Of a DNA stretch of 64,000 bases, positions 40,115 through 48,866 are shown one piece after another. Location: positions 310,001 to 374,000 of the forward strand of contig NZ_AZCX01000002.1 in the NCBI RefSeq assembly GCF_001433995.1, given 5' to 3'. The DNA comes from Secundilactobacillus kimchicus JCM 15530 (GTDB lineage: Bacteria > Bacillota > Bacilli > Lactobacillales > Lactobacillaceae). A program made the translations under genes and the position numbers. How positions within the stretch are numbered: position 1 is the first letter of the stretch; each line of letters begins with the position of its first letter. The notes beneath the pieces were generated by a model. It was not told the DNA's origin, made no database searches, and saw nothing but the letters and a program-made list of their open reading frames with translations.

Positions 40115-40965
40115 GGTTTTGGTATCAACCAGGCACACCATTTGCTTTTCAGGCGCTCAAAGACGTGTCACTGACGATTCCTAGTGGCCAATTTACGGCG
40201 GTTATCGGTCATACAGGGTCTGGTAAGTCAACGCTCATTCAACACCTTAATGCGCTTCTAAAACCGACCACAGGACGCGTTTTGATTGGCGATCGGACCA
40301 TTGATGCCAAAACCTCTAATAAGCACCTTAAACCGCTTAGAAAGACCGTTGGAATTGTGTTTCAGTTTCCTGAGAATCAGTTGTTTGAAGAAACGGTTCT
40401 TAAAGACATCGCATTCGGCCCCCAGAACTTTGGTGTAACGTCGCAGGCGGCCACCGAGATGGCCCAGCAAGCAGCAAAGCAGGTTGGGTTAGCCGATGAG
40501 CTATTGACACGGTCACCGTTTGAGTTGTCAGGTGGGCAAATGCGGCGGGTCGCAATTGCTGGGGTTTTGGCGTTAAGACCGGATGTGTTAGTGCTTGACG
40601 AACCAACGGCAGGCTTGGATCCGCGAGGGCGGCGTGATGTCATGACCTTAGTCACCAAGCTGCAACGTGAACAGCAGATGACAATCGTTTTAATTACCCA
40701 TCAAATGGATGACGTGGCCCGGTACGCCCAAAACGTGGTCGTGATGGCTAAGGGGGCCGTCGTTAAGCAGGGGACCCCACAAACAGTATTTAGCGATGCG
40801 AATTGGTTAGCTGATCATCAATTAGCCCTGCCCAGTGCGGCTGAATTTGCCGCCCAATTATCGCAGCACGGCTTTCATTTTGACCCACTCCCCTTAACTG
40901 AAGAAGCATTGGTTGCGCAGTTAGCGCCTCAGCTACCGCTTAAAGGGGGGCAGCACAATGAATAA
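40090..40965 (+). CDS. ecfA2: ECF transporter ATPase EcfA2
   Basis: Second ABC ATPase of the ECF module, 291 aa. Walker A GHTGSGKSTLIQHLN, signature LSGGQMRRVAIAG and Walker B VLVLDEPTAGLDPRG. The coding start lies inside the end of ecfA1 and the end overlaps ecfT by 8 bases, so translation is probably coupled across the three genes. EcfA1 and EcfA2 form the heterodimer that drives EcfT. Confidence 0.95.
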   Translation: MEISFDKVGFWYQPGTPFAFQALKDVSLTIPSGQFTAVIGHTGSGKSTLIQHLNALLKPTTGRVLIGDRTIDAKTSNKHLKPLRKTVGIVFQFPENQLFEETVLKDIAFGPQNFGVTSQAATEMAQQAAKQVGLADELLTRSPFELSGGQMRRVAIAGVLALRPDVLVLDEPTAGLDPRGRRDVMTLVTKLQREQQMTIVLITHQMDDVARYAQNVVVMAKGAVVKQGTPQTVFSDANWLADHQLALPSAAEFAAQLSQHGFHFDPLPLTEEALVAQLAPQLPLKGGQHNE

Positions 40966-41758
40966 TTTCATGTTTGGCCGTTACATCCCGGGAAATTCAT
41001 GGGTTCATCGGCTAGATCCGCGAGCTAAATTATTGCTTTGTTTTATCTACATTGGGGTTGTTTTTTTCGCAAATAATTTCTGGACTTACTTACTCTTAAC
41101 CGTTGTTTTATTAGGCTCAATTATATTAGCGGCGGTTCCTGCTCGAATCTTCATTCGTGGATTGCGGCCACTCTTTTGGTTGCTATTATTTACCGTTGTT
41201 ATTCAAATTTTTTTTGGTGCTGGTGGCCACGTCTACTGGCAATGGGGTGTTTTTTCCATCACCCATGATGGTCTAGTGAGTGCTGGACTCATTTTAATGC
41301 GGTTTGTGCTCATCATCTTAATTTCCACATTATTGACTTTTACGACTCAGCCGTTGGCGATAGCAGACGGGATTGAATCATTGTTAAATCCGCTACGAAA
41401 AGTTCATTTTCCGGTCGCTACCTTAGCGCTGATGTTATCTCTTTCTCTGAGGTTTGTGCCCACGTTGATGGATGAGGCAACTAAAATTATGAATGCTCAA
41501 CGCTCGCGCGGGGTTGATTTTGGCAGTGGTGGTTTGCGCCAACAAATCAAAACCATTGTTCCGATTTTAATTCCCTTGTTTGTTAACGCTTTTCAACGAG
41601 CGGTTGATATTTCCATTGCAATGGAAGCCCGGGGGTACCGGGATGGCGAGAACCGGACAAAGTACCGGCAATTAAAATGGCGATCAGCAGACACTATTAG
41701 CCTGGTTGGCTTTGTTATCATGGCCGGACTGGTGATTGCCCTTCGACAATTGACTTAG
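40958..41758 (+). CDS. ecfT: ECF transporter transmembrane protein EcfT
   Basis: Scaffold protein linking the ATPases to interchangeable S components, 266 aa with about five to eight hydrophobic segments. The N-terminal GRYIPGNSWVHRLDPRAKLL motif is characteristic; the coupling-helix motifs appear as AQRSRGVDF (S-R-G variant) and AMEARGYRDGENRTKY (A-R-G). The ATG overlaps the ecfA2 end. Confidence 0.95.
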   Translation: MNNFMFGRYIPGNSWVHRLDPRAKLLLCFIYIGVVFFANNFWTYLLLTVVLLGSIILAAVPARIFIRGLRPLFWLLLFTVVIQIFFGAGGHVYWQWGVFSITHDGLVSAGLILMRFVLIILISTLLTFTTQPLAIADGIESLLNPLRKVHFPVATLALMLSLSLRFVPTLMDEATKIMNAQRSRGVDFGSGGLRQQIKTIVPILIPLFVNAFQRAVDISIAMEARGYRDGENRTKYRQLKWRSADTISLVGFVIMAGLVIALRQLT

Positions 41759-41772
41759 AGAGGATTTTGAAT

Positions 41773-42567
41773 TTGAGATATAAAGTAACACTTGCTTACG
41801 ATGGCACCAATTTTGCCGGTTTTCAGCGGCAACCTAACCAACGGACGGTGGAAAGTGAACTGACACGAGTGGTTAATAAAATGGCGAAAATGCCAACACC
41901 GGCTATTGTCATCTACGGTTCCGGTCGGACGGATGCGGGCGTCCATGCACTTGGGCAAGTGGTGCACTTTGATTTTCCCTTTCCAATGAAAACTGAAAAC
42001 ATGCGTAAGGGATTAAATAGTATGCTGCCAGTGGATATGGAAGTGTTGAAGGTCTCGGCAGTTAGTGACCAGTTTCACGCCCGATATGACGTTTCAGGTA
42101 AGCGTTACGTTTATCGCATGGACCTTGGTGAGTTCCGTAATCCCTTTAAGCGTCATTATACCGGGCACTGGAAGTTCCCGGTTGACCTTAAGAAGATTCG
42201 GACGGCCTTGAACGATTTAATCGGTGAACATGATTTTACGAGCTTTGTTGCGTCTGGATCCAGTGCGCGTACGAATTATCGAACAATCTATGAGGCCACC
42301 GCCAAAATCGATGAAATTCAAAATGAGCTGGTATTTGAATTCTATGGGAATGGTTTTTTATATAATCAAGTGCGAATCATGGTTGGCGTCCTTGTTGAAA
42401 TTGGTGCCGGGACCCGGCCTGTCGATGGCATTCAGGAACTCTACCGGATCAATGACCGCCGATATGCGCGCCGAACGGTGCCAGCTAGCGGTCTTTACCT
42501 GAAACACGTTTATTACGAGGGCGATGATCCAGCGCATCCTACCAAATTACCTAAGCATCAACGTTAG
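41773..42567 (+). CDS. truA: tRNA pseudouridine synthase A
   Basis: Makes pseudouridine at positions 38-40 of tRNA anticodon arms; 264 aa. The catalytic Asp lies in GSGRTDAGVHALGQVVHFD. Start TTG 41773 (MRYKVTLAYDGTNFAGFQ) is 9 nt after GAGAGG; an in-frame TTG at 41767 is only three bases from that site. It belongs to the ecf operon, as in most Lactobacillales. Confidence 0.95.
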   Translation: MRYKVTLAYDGTNFAGFQRQPNQRTVESELTRVVNKMAKMPTPAIVIYGSGRTDAGVHALGQVVHFDFPFPMKTENMRKGLNSMLPVDMEVLKVSAVSDQFHARYDVSGKRYVYRMDLGEFRNPFKRHYTGHWKFPVDLKKIRTALNDLIGEHDFTSFVASGSSARTNYRTIYEATAKIDEIQNELVFEFYGNGFLYNQVRIMVGVLVEIGAGTRPVDGIQELYRINDRRYARRTVPASGLYLKHVYYEGDDPAHPTKLPKHQR

Positions 42568-42584
42568 AAAGTATTAATTTGAGG

Positions 42585-42613
42585 TTGACTTTACCGACGA
42601 AAATTCGTATTAT
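42585..42613 (+). promoter_or_regulatory. rplM-rpsI promoter
   Basis: TTGACT (42585-42590), 17-bp spacer, TATTAT (42608-42613), directly before the L13 leader. Confidence 0.75.
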
Positions 42614-42615
42614 GG

Positions 42616-42696
42616 TTGTTGGTATTGTTTGCCCCACGATAAGCCCCGGAAACTTGTTGTTTTGGTGTCAAACAAACACAGAATATGGAGGAATAT
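42616..42696 (+). ncRNA. Ribosomal L13 leader candidate
   Basis: About 80 nt between the promoter and rplM contain GCCCCACGATAAGCCCCGG and GAAACTTGTTGTTTTGGTGT, a compact G/C-rich fold in the position of the known L13 leader of low-GC Gram-positive bacteria, which is thought to bind L13 for autoregulation. Assigned by position and general features. Confidence 0.5.
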
Positions 42697-42699
42697 ATT

Positions 42700-43143
42700 G
42701 TGCGTACAACATTTATGGCTAAACCAGGTGACGTGGATCGCAAGTGGTATGTAGTTGACGCAACTGACGTACCTTTGGGTCGTCTCGCATCTGCAGTTGC
42801 AAACATCTTACGTGGCAAGAACAAGCCTACGTTCACCCCTAATGTCGATACTGGTGATCACGTCATCGTGATCAACGCTTCAAAGGTTGCTTTAACGGGT
42901 CGGAAGGCTACTCATAAGATCTACTATCACCACACGAACCACCCAGGTGGTTTAAAGCAACGCACTGCTGGTGATTTCCGTGCGAATGATCCAGAAAAAC
43001 TGATTGAAACTTCTGTCAAGGGAATGCTTCCTCATACTTCATTAGGTCACAACATTGGCTTGAAGCTTCACGTTTATGCTGGCGATCAACATAACAATGC
43101 TGCTCAAAAGCCTGAAGTTTTGGACATTACTAACCTAATTTAA
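42700..43143 (+). CDS. rplM: 50S ribosomal protein L13
   Basis: Early assembly protein, 147 aa, the standard length. Start GTG 42700 ([20 protein letters not shown]) follows GGAGGAATATATT; an ATG at 42685 would include the ribosome site. [20 protein letters not shown] is typical. Forms an operon with rpsI. Confidence 0.97.
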   Translation: MRTTFMAKPGDVDRKWYVVDATDVPLGRLASAVANILRGKNKPTFTPNVDTGDHVIVINASKVALTGRKATHKIYYHHTNHPGGLKQRTAGDFRANDPEKLIETSVKGMLPHTSLGHNIGLKLHVYAGDQHNNAAQKPEVLDITNLI

Positions 43144-43156
43144 GGAGGAAATTGAA

Positions 43157-43549
43157 TTGGCTCAAGTACAATATCGCGGCACAGGCCGTCGTAAAAACTC
43201 AGTTGCTCGTGTACGTTTAGTACCAGGAACTGGTAAGATTGTCATGAACGACAAGGCAATTGAAGATTACATTCCATTTGCTAACTTACGTGAAGTAGTT
43301 GTTCAACCATTTAACGTTACTGAAACGCTTGGTAACTACGACGTTTTAGTTAACGTTAACGGTGGTGGCTTCTCAGGCCAAGCCGGTGCAACCCGTCATG
43401 GGATCGCCCGTGCTTTGCTCGAAGTTGATCCTGATTTCCGTGGTCCTTTGAAGCGCGCTGGTCTTTTGACCCGTGACGCTCGTATGAAGGAACGTAAGAA
43501 GCCAGGTTTGAAGAAAGCCCGTAAGGCTGGACAATTCTCAAAGCGTTAA
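43157..43549 (+). CDS. rpsI: 30S ribosomal protein S9
   Basis: P-site tRNA contacting protein, 130 aa; [19 protein letters not shown] and the C-terminal [17 protein letters not shown] are typical. Start TTG 43157 after AAGGAGGAA. Confidence 0.98.
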   Translation: MAQVQYRGTGRRKNSVARVRLVPGTGKIVMNDKAIEDYIPFANLREVVVQPFNVTETLGNYDVLVNVNGGGFSGQAGATRHGIARALLEVDPDFRGPLKRAGLLTRDARMKERKKPGLKKARKAGQFSKR

Positions 43550-43571
43550 TATCAAATATATTACGCATTTT

Positions 43572-43602
43572 AAAAACATGCCATGTGGAGGCATGTTTTT
43601 TT
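43572..43602 (+). terminator. Terminator after rpsI
   Basis: AAAAACATGCC (43572-43582) pairs with GGCATGTTTTT (43590-43600), T-run included. Confidence 0.88.
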
Positions 43603-43725
43603 ATTTGCCGCTACCTTAATCTTTCTAAAATTTCTGAACAAGTTTTTGGCCTTTAGGCGGTTAATAGTGCATAATGCATGTCAAATAGGAATGTTAGGAT
43701 GTCATGATTGCAGGGAGATCATATC

Positions 43726-44355
43726 ATGGTTCAGTTTGATTGGCAAATTGCAGAAACGAATGAGTATTCCAGATCAGCAACACCGAGCTTTGTCACGTTA
43801 ACAACGCGGAGTTACTTGACGATTAGTGGCGTTGCTGACCAGCGGACTGCTGATTCGGAATTTCAAGAAAAAGCCAGAGCTGTAGAACGTTTGGCCCAAA
43901 AGATTAGTGACGGTCCCGATGGCGGCATTCATATTGATCGATTTAAGAGCTACCGCCCCTACCCAGTACAAGCCGTCTGGTCGGGTGGTGAAACAGTTGA
44001 TGACCGGCATGCGTTTAAAATTTGGCTCAAGCAACCGTTATTTGTATCGGCAGCTAACCTCAAGCAGGCTAGGGATCAGCTCGATGTTGGTCCACTAGGG
44101 CCAGAGGTTCAGTTCGAAAATTTAGCCGAAGGGACTGAAATTCAAAGTTTCAGTGCCGACTCGCTCACAACTGATAGTCAGGCGGTTGAGACGCTAAGAC
44201 AAGCTATCGCAGATCGGGGCTTAAAACGTCTGTCAGAAACCCAACACCGTGAGGTTTATTTAGAAGGTCCTGAGGCCGGTCGACCGGTACTGCTGAGGGT
44301 TGAAATTGACCCCAATCAGGGTCAGATTGATGCATCAAACCACGCCTATAACTAA
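43726..44355 (+). CDS. GyrI-like small-molecule-binding domain protein
   Basis: A 209-aa cytoplasmic protein without signal peptide or membrane segment. It resembles stand-alone GyrI-like proteins: an N-terminal FDWQIAE start, a central FKIWLKQPLFVSAANLKQAR segment, and a C-terminal LKRLSETQHREVYLEGPEAG motif ending in a short beta strand. GyrI-like domains bind amphipathic small molecules or gyrase; the role of this subfamily is unknown. I start at ATG 43726 after AGGGAGATC; a TTG at 43708 precedes that site. It stands alone and converges on the exporter gene. Confidence 0.7.
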   Translation: MVQFDWQIAETNEYSRSATPSFVTLTTRSYLTISGVADQRTADSEFQEKARAVERLAQKISDGPDGGIHIDRFKSYRPYPVQAVWSGGETVDDRHAFKIWLKQPLFVSAANLKQARDQLDVGPLGPEVQFENLAEGTEIQSFSADSLTTDSQAVETLRQAIADRGLKRLSETQHREVYLEGPEAGRPVLLRVEIDPNQGQIDASNHAYN

Positions 44356-44357
44356 TT

Positions 44358-44406
44358 AAAAATCCCGTTAATTTGACTAACTATTAGCCAAGTTAACGGG
44401 ATTTTT
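44358..44406. terminator. Bidirectional terminator
   Basis: AAAAATCCCGTTAA (44358-44371) pairs with TTAACGGGATTTTT (44393-44406); the loop is about 21 nt. It serves both convergent genes. Confidence 0.85.
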
Positions 44407-44414
44407 GATGACGC

Positions 44415-45896
44415 CTACTCACTTAAGCGGGCGTATTTTAATTTTTCTAAGTGTTGGGCCCAGATGTTAATGCCGAGGGCAATGAGCATTAAGATGAGGG
44501 CCACTAGCATAATATGGTGCAAGCCGGCATGTAAAATAATTCGCATTTGGGGGATGAGTTGATGGGGTAGCTCGTTGACGCTGGCTGCGTCGCTAAGCTT
44601 ATTCATCATCCGCATCGTAATTTGACCGTTAGACTGATTGACCCCGGTGCGTAGGGCGTTATTCATCAGAAGACCAAATAATGAGGCCGTAAAGGTCTGA
44701 CTCAGCATTCGAATGAGAAAGCTAAAGGACGTGGCGACAGGGACGTCTGAAAATGCGGCGTCTTGTTGGACCTTCACTTGTAGTTCATTAAAACAGGCGC
44801 CATTGCCGAAGCCTTCGAAGGCGCCGGCGACTAACAAGACCCAGTAGGGCGTTTTAACGCCCATTAAAACCAACAGCAAGAATGATACAACTAGGGTCAA
44901 AATCCCAATTGCAATCACCTGTTGCGGTCGGATAAGCCGGCGAAGCGGGGCGACCGATCCAGAGCCAAGGAAATCAGTGATCGAACTCGGAATTTGAGTT
45001 GCTCCCCCAATCAGAGCGCTTGTTGCTAGCAGACCTTGGGCCCACATGGGGCTATAAATTAAAAAGCCAATGAAGGCTCCCCAGATTAATGCAAATAAGC
45101 CAAAGTCAATCATGAGTGGTAAGTTTGTAAAGAGCCGTCCCGGAATAATGGGATCGACTGCCCGCTTTTCGACGCTAACCATACCAGCAAAGCAAGCTGC
45201 AGCAATGGTCAATGCCACGATGAGTTGCCGTAATGGCGCGCTCCCCATTATTTCAAGGGCGCTGAGGAGACTAATCAATCCTAGGGTCATTAGCGTGGCA
45301 CCAGCATAGTCCACCGGACTCTTGTGATCTAAGGATAGCGTTGTCTTGTAATAGAGCTGGACCAGAAAGGCGGATATGAGACCAATTGGGACGTTGATGT
45401 AAAATACCCAGTGCCAGCTGAAAGTATCGACAATGTAACCACCGACAAGTGGGCCGATGATGGTGGCCATACTGTAACTTGCAGAGACAAATCCCAAAAC
45501 TTGCATCCGCTTGCGAGGATTTTTGTAAAGGTGAGCGTAGATAATGTAGGGCAGTGAGACCATGCCGCCGTTACCAATGCCGGCAATGACGCGAGTGATA
45601 ATTAGAAAGTAGATGTTGGGGGCTATTCCCTGTAAAAAGGAGCCAACCACAAAAAAAGCGGCAGCGAGCTGATAACTCCGCTTGTTGCCGATATGTTCGC
45701 CTAATTTGCTCCATAATGGCGTGCTAACAGCCGTTCCAAGTAAGAATACAGCGACGATCCAACCCATCAGTTCAAGGCCGTGAAGGTCCGAAATAATAGC
45801 GGGTAGTGCTGTGTTGATAATGGTGTTGTCCAGTCCGCTCATGGCGTTCGACAGAAGCAGGGCGCAGGTGACAATAAAAATACTTCGTTTTGACAA
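44415..45896 (-). CDS. MFS multidrug exporter, DHA2 (EmrB/QacA) family
   Basis: Proton-driven drug exporter, 493 aa with about 14 hydrophobic helices. TM1 carries SGLDNTIINTALPAI, the loop 2-3 motif A is LWSKLGEHIGNKRSYQ, and the antiporter motif C-like region is RVIAGIGNGGMVSLPY and GPLVGGYIVDTFSWHWVFYI. The start appears to be TTG (complement of 45894-45896) with GAAAGAAG upstream. A palindrome GTACG-N8-CGTAC lies in its promoter region, which hints at a repressor, but no regulator gene is adjacent. Substrates cannot be predicted. Confidence 0.88.
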   Translation of the reverse strand: MSKRSIFIVTCALLLSNAMSGLDNTIINTALPAIISDLHGLELMGWIVAVFLLGTAVSTPLWSKLGEHIGNKRSYQLAAAFFVVGSFLQGIAPNIYFLIITRVIAGIGNGGMVSLPYIIYAHLYKNPRKRMQVLGFVSASYSMATIIGPLVGGYIVDTFSWHWVFYINVPIGLISAFLVQLYYKTTLSLDHKSPVDYAGATLMTLGLISLLSALEIMGSAPLRQLIVALTIAAACFAGMVSVEKRAVDPIIPGRLFTNLPLMIDFGLFALIWGAFIGFLIYSPMWAQGLLATSALIGGATQIPSSITDFLGSGSVAPLRRLIRPQQVIAIGILTLVVSFLLLVLMGVKTPYWVLLVAGAFEGFGNGACFNELQVKVQQDAAFSDVPVATSFSFLIRMLSQTFTASLFGLLMNNALRTGVNQSNGQITMRMMNKLSDAASVNELPHQLIPQMRIILHAGLHHIMLVALILMLIALGINIWAQHLEKLKYARLSE

Positions 45897-45929
45897 GGTG
45901 GTCGCTTCTTTCGGTTATAAGTAAATGCA

Positions 45930-45949
45930 GTACGCTATCTATCGTACAA
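45930..45949 (-). promoter_or_regulatory. Candidate operator and -35 of the exporter gene
   Basis: GTACG (45930-45934) and CGTAC (45943-45947) form an inverted repeat spaced by 8 bases; on the minus strand it adjoins TTGTAC, a possible -35. The arrangement suits a TetR- or MarR-type repressor. The -10 is not clear. Confidence 0.35.
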
Positions 45950-46020
45950 CTTATTGGTGCGTAAACAAACATGACTTTAGCTGAAATTACTAATGTAACC
46001 GGTTTAATTTTGTGATGACA

Positions 46021-46048
46021 ATAAAAACACCCCGATTTCTCAGGGTGT
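46021..46048 (-). terminator. Terminator of the aminotransferase operon
   Basis: Read on the minus strand, ACACCC pairs with GGGTGT around a ten-base loop and is followed by TTTTTAT. It lies about 65 bp after the aminotransferase stop. Confidence 0.75.
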
Positions 46049-46111
46049 CCTGGTTGAACGATGTGTCATTTCAAATGAAATGGAATAAAGCATTATGTGT
46101 GGTGGGACGGC

Positions 46112-47311
46112 TTAAACTTTGACGGCGTTGGCCATCGTTTCCTTAATGGCGGTGCCTAATCGTTCAATTCCAATCTTGATTTGGTCTTCGGCCATCGTGG
46201 AATAGTTTAGGCGAAATGTCCCCGGTGTGGCGGCGTTCGGGTAGAAAGGGTCTCCTGGCACAAAGGCGACGTTGTGGGCAATGCAAGTCTCAAATAGGGC
46301 CTGAGTGTCAATGTTACCGGGAATCTCAACCCAAATGAAGAGACCACCTTCCGGCCGGGAGTAGTGAACGGATGCAGGAAAATGTTCCGCCATCGCAGCT
46401 ACCATGACGCGTTCGCGCTGACCATAGACTGATTGAATCTTTTGAATATGGGCGTCAATGTCGTACTCTGCCATGAAACGAGCCACGATGTGTTGGGTCA
46501 GATTATCGGAGTGGACATCAGCCGACTGTTTCATTAGTGTAAATTTTTTGATCAGTGCGGTGTCAGCAACAATCCAGCCTAATCGCATACCAGGTGCCAA
46601 AATTTTAGAGAATGTGCTCATATAAATGACCCGGCCGGACTGATCAAAGTGCTTAATGGGGGCAACGGCGGTTCCAGCAAATCGAATTGCGCCATACGGA
46701 TCATCTTCCAAGATGATCACGTCGTACTTTTCCGCCAGTTCAATCACTTTTTGACGACGTGCCACGGACATTGTTCGGCCAGTCGGATTTTGAAAACTCG
46801 GGATTGTATAAATAAACTTTGTATTTGGATGGGCTTGCAGAGCAGTCTCTAAGGCCATCATTTTCATGCCATCGTCATCCATCTCAACGCCGACTAAGTT
46901 TGCCCCGTATGACCGAAAAACATCAAGAGCGCACAGATAGGTGGGTTGTTCGACGATGACGGTATCGCCAGGATTAATGAACATTTTGGCGGTTAAATCA
47001 ATGGACTGCTGGGAACCAGTCGAAATCATGACGTTATCAACCGTAGTGTTGATTCCGGACTGGGCCATGCGCGCCACAATCTGTTCACGCAGTTTCGGGT
47101 AGCCAGCAGCAATTGAGTATTGCAATGCGCTTCGGCCTTCCTGGTCGTAAACTTCATTTGTCACTTTTTTTAGGGCTTCGACGGGGAAGAGCTCTGGTGC
47201 GGGCAGTCCGCCGGCAAAGGAGATAACATCACTAGAACCAGCCACCTTTAAAATGTTACCAACGGGATCTTCATTTGTTTTGGGAACGCGGGTTGAGAAT
47301 TGATAGTTCAT
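46112..47311 (-). CDS. PLP-dependent aminotransferase (class I/II)
   Basis: Fold-type I aminotransferase, 399 aa, close to the aromatic/2-aminoadipate (AraT/LysN-like) group. GGLPAPELFP near the N-terminus, EDDPYGAIRFAG with the PLP-ring Asp, and STFSKILAPGMRLGW with the PLP lysine are visible. Start is the ATG complementary to 47309-47311 behind AAAGGAG; 42 more in-frame codons upstream have no such site. It follows the PanE-family reductase by 20 bp on the same transcript under a T-box, so the pair probably interconverts an amino acid, its 2-keto acid and the 2-hydroxy acid. The amino acid is not certain. Confidence 0.87.
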   Translation of the reverse strand: MNYQFSTRVPKTNEDPVGNILKVAGSSDVISFAGGLPAPELFPVEALKKVTNEVYDQEGRSALQYSIAAGYPKLREQIVARMAQSGINTTVDNVMISTGSQQSIDLTAKMFINPGDTVIVEQPTYLCALDVFRSYGANLVGVEMDDDGMKMMALETALQAHPNTKFIYTIPSFQNPTGRTMSVARRQKVIELAEKYDVIILEDDPYGAIRFAGTAVAPIKHFDQSGRVIYMSTFSKILAPGMRLGWIVADTALIKKFTLMKQSADVHSDNLTQHIVARFMAEYDIDAHIQKIQSVYGQRERVMVAAMAEHFPASVHYSRPEGGLFIWVEIPGNIDTQALFETCIAHNVAFVPGDPFYPNAATPGTFRLNYSTMAEDQIKIGIERLGTAIKETMANAVKV

Positions 47312-47331
47312 ATTGGACACTCCTTTACTTA

Positions 47332-48327
47332 CTAAGCGTTGATTGTTGCCGTTGTATTGTCGGTTTGGGGCTGATGGTATTGGCGCATCATTTCGGCCAT
47401 ATGGACTTCGTGCACAACAAATTCGTGGGTTCGACATACGTAATCATGTTCGCGACCAAGTTTGGCGATGTAGCCATTAATGTAATCGACTTCGGTTGGA
47501 CGCCCCTTGGAGAAATCTTGGTACATGGATGGATAGTGATACCGATAGGCTTTTGAGACGGTAATAACCGAGTCAATTTCTTCTTGACGGGTTTCAATGA
47601 GGTAAATGCCCGCCCGTTCACAGGCATCAAATACTTCGTCAAAGAGTTGCGCCGACATGGCGCGGACACCGTCGTATTCAATGAACTGGCCCATTTGCAT
47701 TTCAAACATGGTACATAATGTGTTGGTCACGGCGTTGAAAACAACCTTAGACATACACATTCCTTGCCAGTCCGGCGCAAATTCCGGCCCCAATTTGGCG
47801 GTTGTAAAGTCGTCGAAAACGGCTTGAACAGTGGCGTCGGGTTCGGCGTTTGTGTAACGCGCCATGTGCATGTTTTCAGTTCCCTCGGCGCCCATAAAAT
47901 CAACGTTAGCCGGCCCGTCCATTCTAGTGGCAATCATGGCTGTACCGCAGATAATGCGATCGCTCGGAAAATACTGGGCGATTTTTTCGAAGTGGCCCAT
48001 GCCATTCATTGCACTAAAAACATACTGGTCGTCGGAAAATAGACCGGCTTTATTATCGCGTTCGAGTTCGTCAGCTAATTGCATTTGCTTTTTAAAAATA
48101 ATCCAAACATCGGGATGGCCGCTGTATGCTTCAGGTGAATAAACGTTAATGGGAATAATTTGGCGGTTCTCATGATCGCGAGCCACACTGACGCCACCTT
48201 GTTCCCGAATTTTGACGACGTTGGGTTCCCAAGTTTCGATAAAGTCGACCGTGACGCCCGCGTTTTCTTGCAACATGACGCCGTAGCGAATGCCCATTGC
48301 CCCGGCTCCAATAATTCCGTATTTCAT
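47332..48327 (-). CDS. Ketopantoate reductase (PanE/ApbA) family protein
   Basis: NAD(P)-dependent 2-keto-acid reductase, 331 aa. The N-terminal Rossmann motif GIIGAGAMGIRYG and the catalytic Lys/Asn pair in CMSKVVFNAVTN are conserved. In lactic acid bacteria, PanE-family enzymes often act as D-2-hydroxyacid (hydroxyisocaproate-type) dehydrogenases on branched-chain keto acids rather than in pantothenate synthesis, and the aminotransferase partner favours that here. Start at the ATG complementary to 48325-48327 with AAGGAG 8 bases upstream. No other pan genes are near. Confidence 0.85.
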   Translation of the reverse strand: MKYGIIGAGAMGIRYGVMLQENAGVTVDFIETWEPNVVKIREQGGVSVARDHENRQIIPINVYSPEAYSGHPDVWIIFKKQMQLADELERDNKAGLFSDDQYVFSAMNGMGHFEKIAQYFPSDRIICGTAMIATRMDGPANVDFMGAEGTENMHMARYTNAEPDATVQAVFDDFTTAKLGPEFAPDWQGMCMSKVVFNAVTNTLCTMFEMQMGQFIEYDGVRAMSAQLFDEVFDACERAGIYLIETRQEEIDSVITVSKAYRYHYPSMYQDFSKGRPTEVDYINGYIAKLGREHDYVCRTHEFVVHEVHMAEMMRQYHQPQTDNTTATINA

Positions 48328-48360
48328 ACGACTCACTCCTTCAAGTTTGGGCTAAATCCG

Positions 48361-48642
48361 AAAAAAACGTCCCTTGGTCATTAGACCAAAGGACGTTTTA
48401 GACGTGGTACCACCTTAGTTTGAGAATTTTTTGCAAAATTCCCCTCAATCCGTACGGCAAATTAATTGCGATACGTGGCACGATAGTGGGTGCACCCAGG
48501 TTACCTCGAAAAGTAACCCTGTCATTGGAATAGCCTTTTGCCAGATAGTTTTAATGTCGTTTCACCAAGCCGACACTCTCTAAGTAAAGCTATTTAGCGA
48601 CTCCGCCAATCCATTCAGTTAATCGGATTTAGTTAATGAATG
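48361..48642 (-). ncRNA. T-box leader of the reductase-aminotransferase operon
   Basis: On the minus strand the leader shows stem I with AGAGAG and CTTGGTG-type distal elements (about 48590-48540), and the T-box sequence AAGGTGGTACCACG (complement of 48403-48416). A strong terminator follows: AAACGTCCTTTGGTC pairs with GACCAAGGGACGTTT (48399 to 48366) and ends in seven T. By analogy with the GAAC-N-codon layout of the serS T-box, the specifier could be ATC (Ile, complement of 48544-48546), but CTG and GGC are also in the loop, so the amino acid is tentative. Confidence 0.85.
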
Positions 48643-48644
48643 TA

Positions 48645-48673
48645 GGATAACCCCATAGATGAGAATGTGTCAA
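48645..48673 (-). promoter_or_regulatory. Promoter of the T-box operon
   Basis: On the minus strand TTGACA (complement of 48668-48673) and TTATCC (complement of 48645-48650) are spaced by 17 bp. Confidence 0.65.
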
Positions 48674-48766
48674 CTGTTTTTAATTTAATTTTCATCGAAT
48701 GAGAAGTTAGCGCGGTGTTACCGCGTTGATAGAATTTCACAGTAGCATTTCAAACAAGCAAAGGTT

Positions 48767-48817
48767 TTGACTTTCACGCCACTAGCCGGCTACACTTAAA
48801 CCAAAGTGACAGTTGTA
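48767..48817 (+). promoter_or_regulatory. copB promoter with a cop-box candidate
   Basis: TTGACT (48767-48772) and TACACT (48791-48796), 18-bp spacer. GACAGTTGTA (48808-48817) resembles the CopY operator core ACA-NN-TGT just after the start point. TTCACAGT (48736-48743) and ACTGTGAA (48822-48829) form a separated inverted repeat flanking the promoter. Confidence 0.5.
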
Positions 48818-48866
48818 AACCACTGTGAACTGCAATCAAGGTTTCACTAGGCGAGGAGGAATGGGC

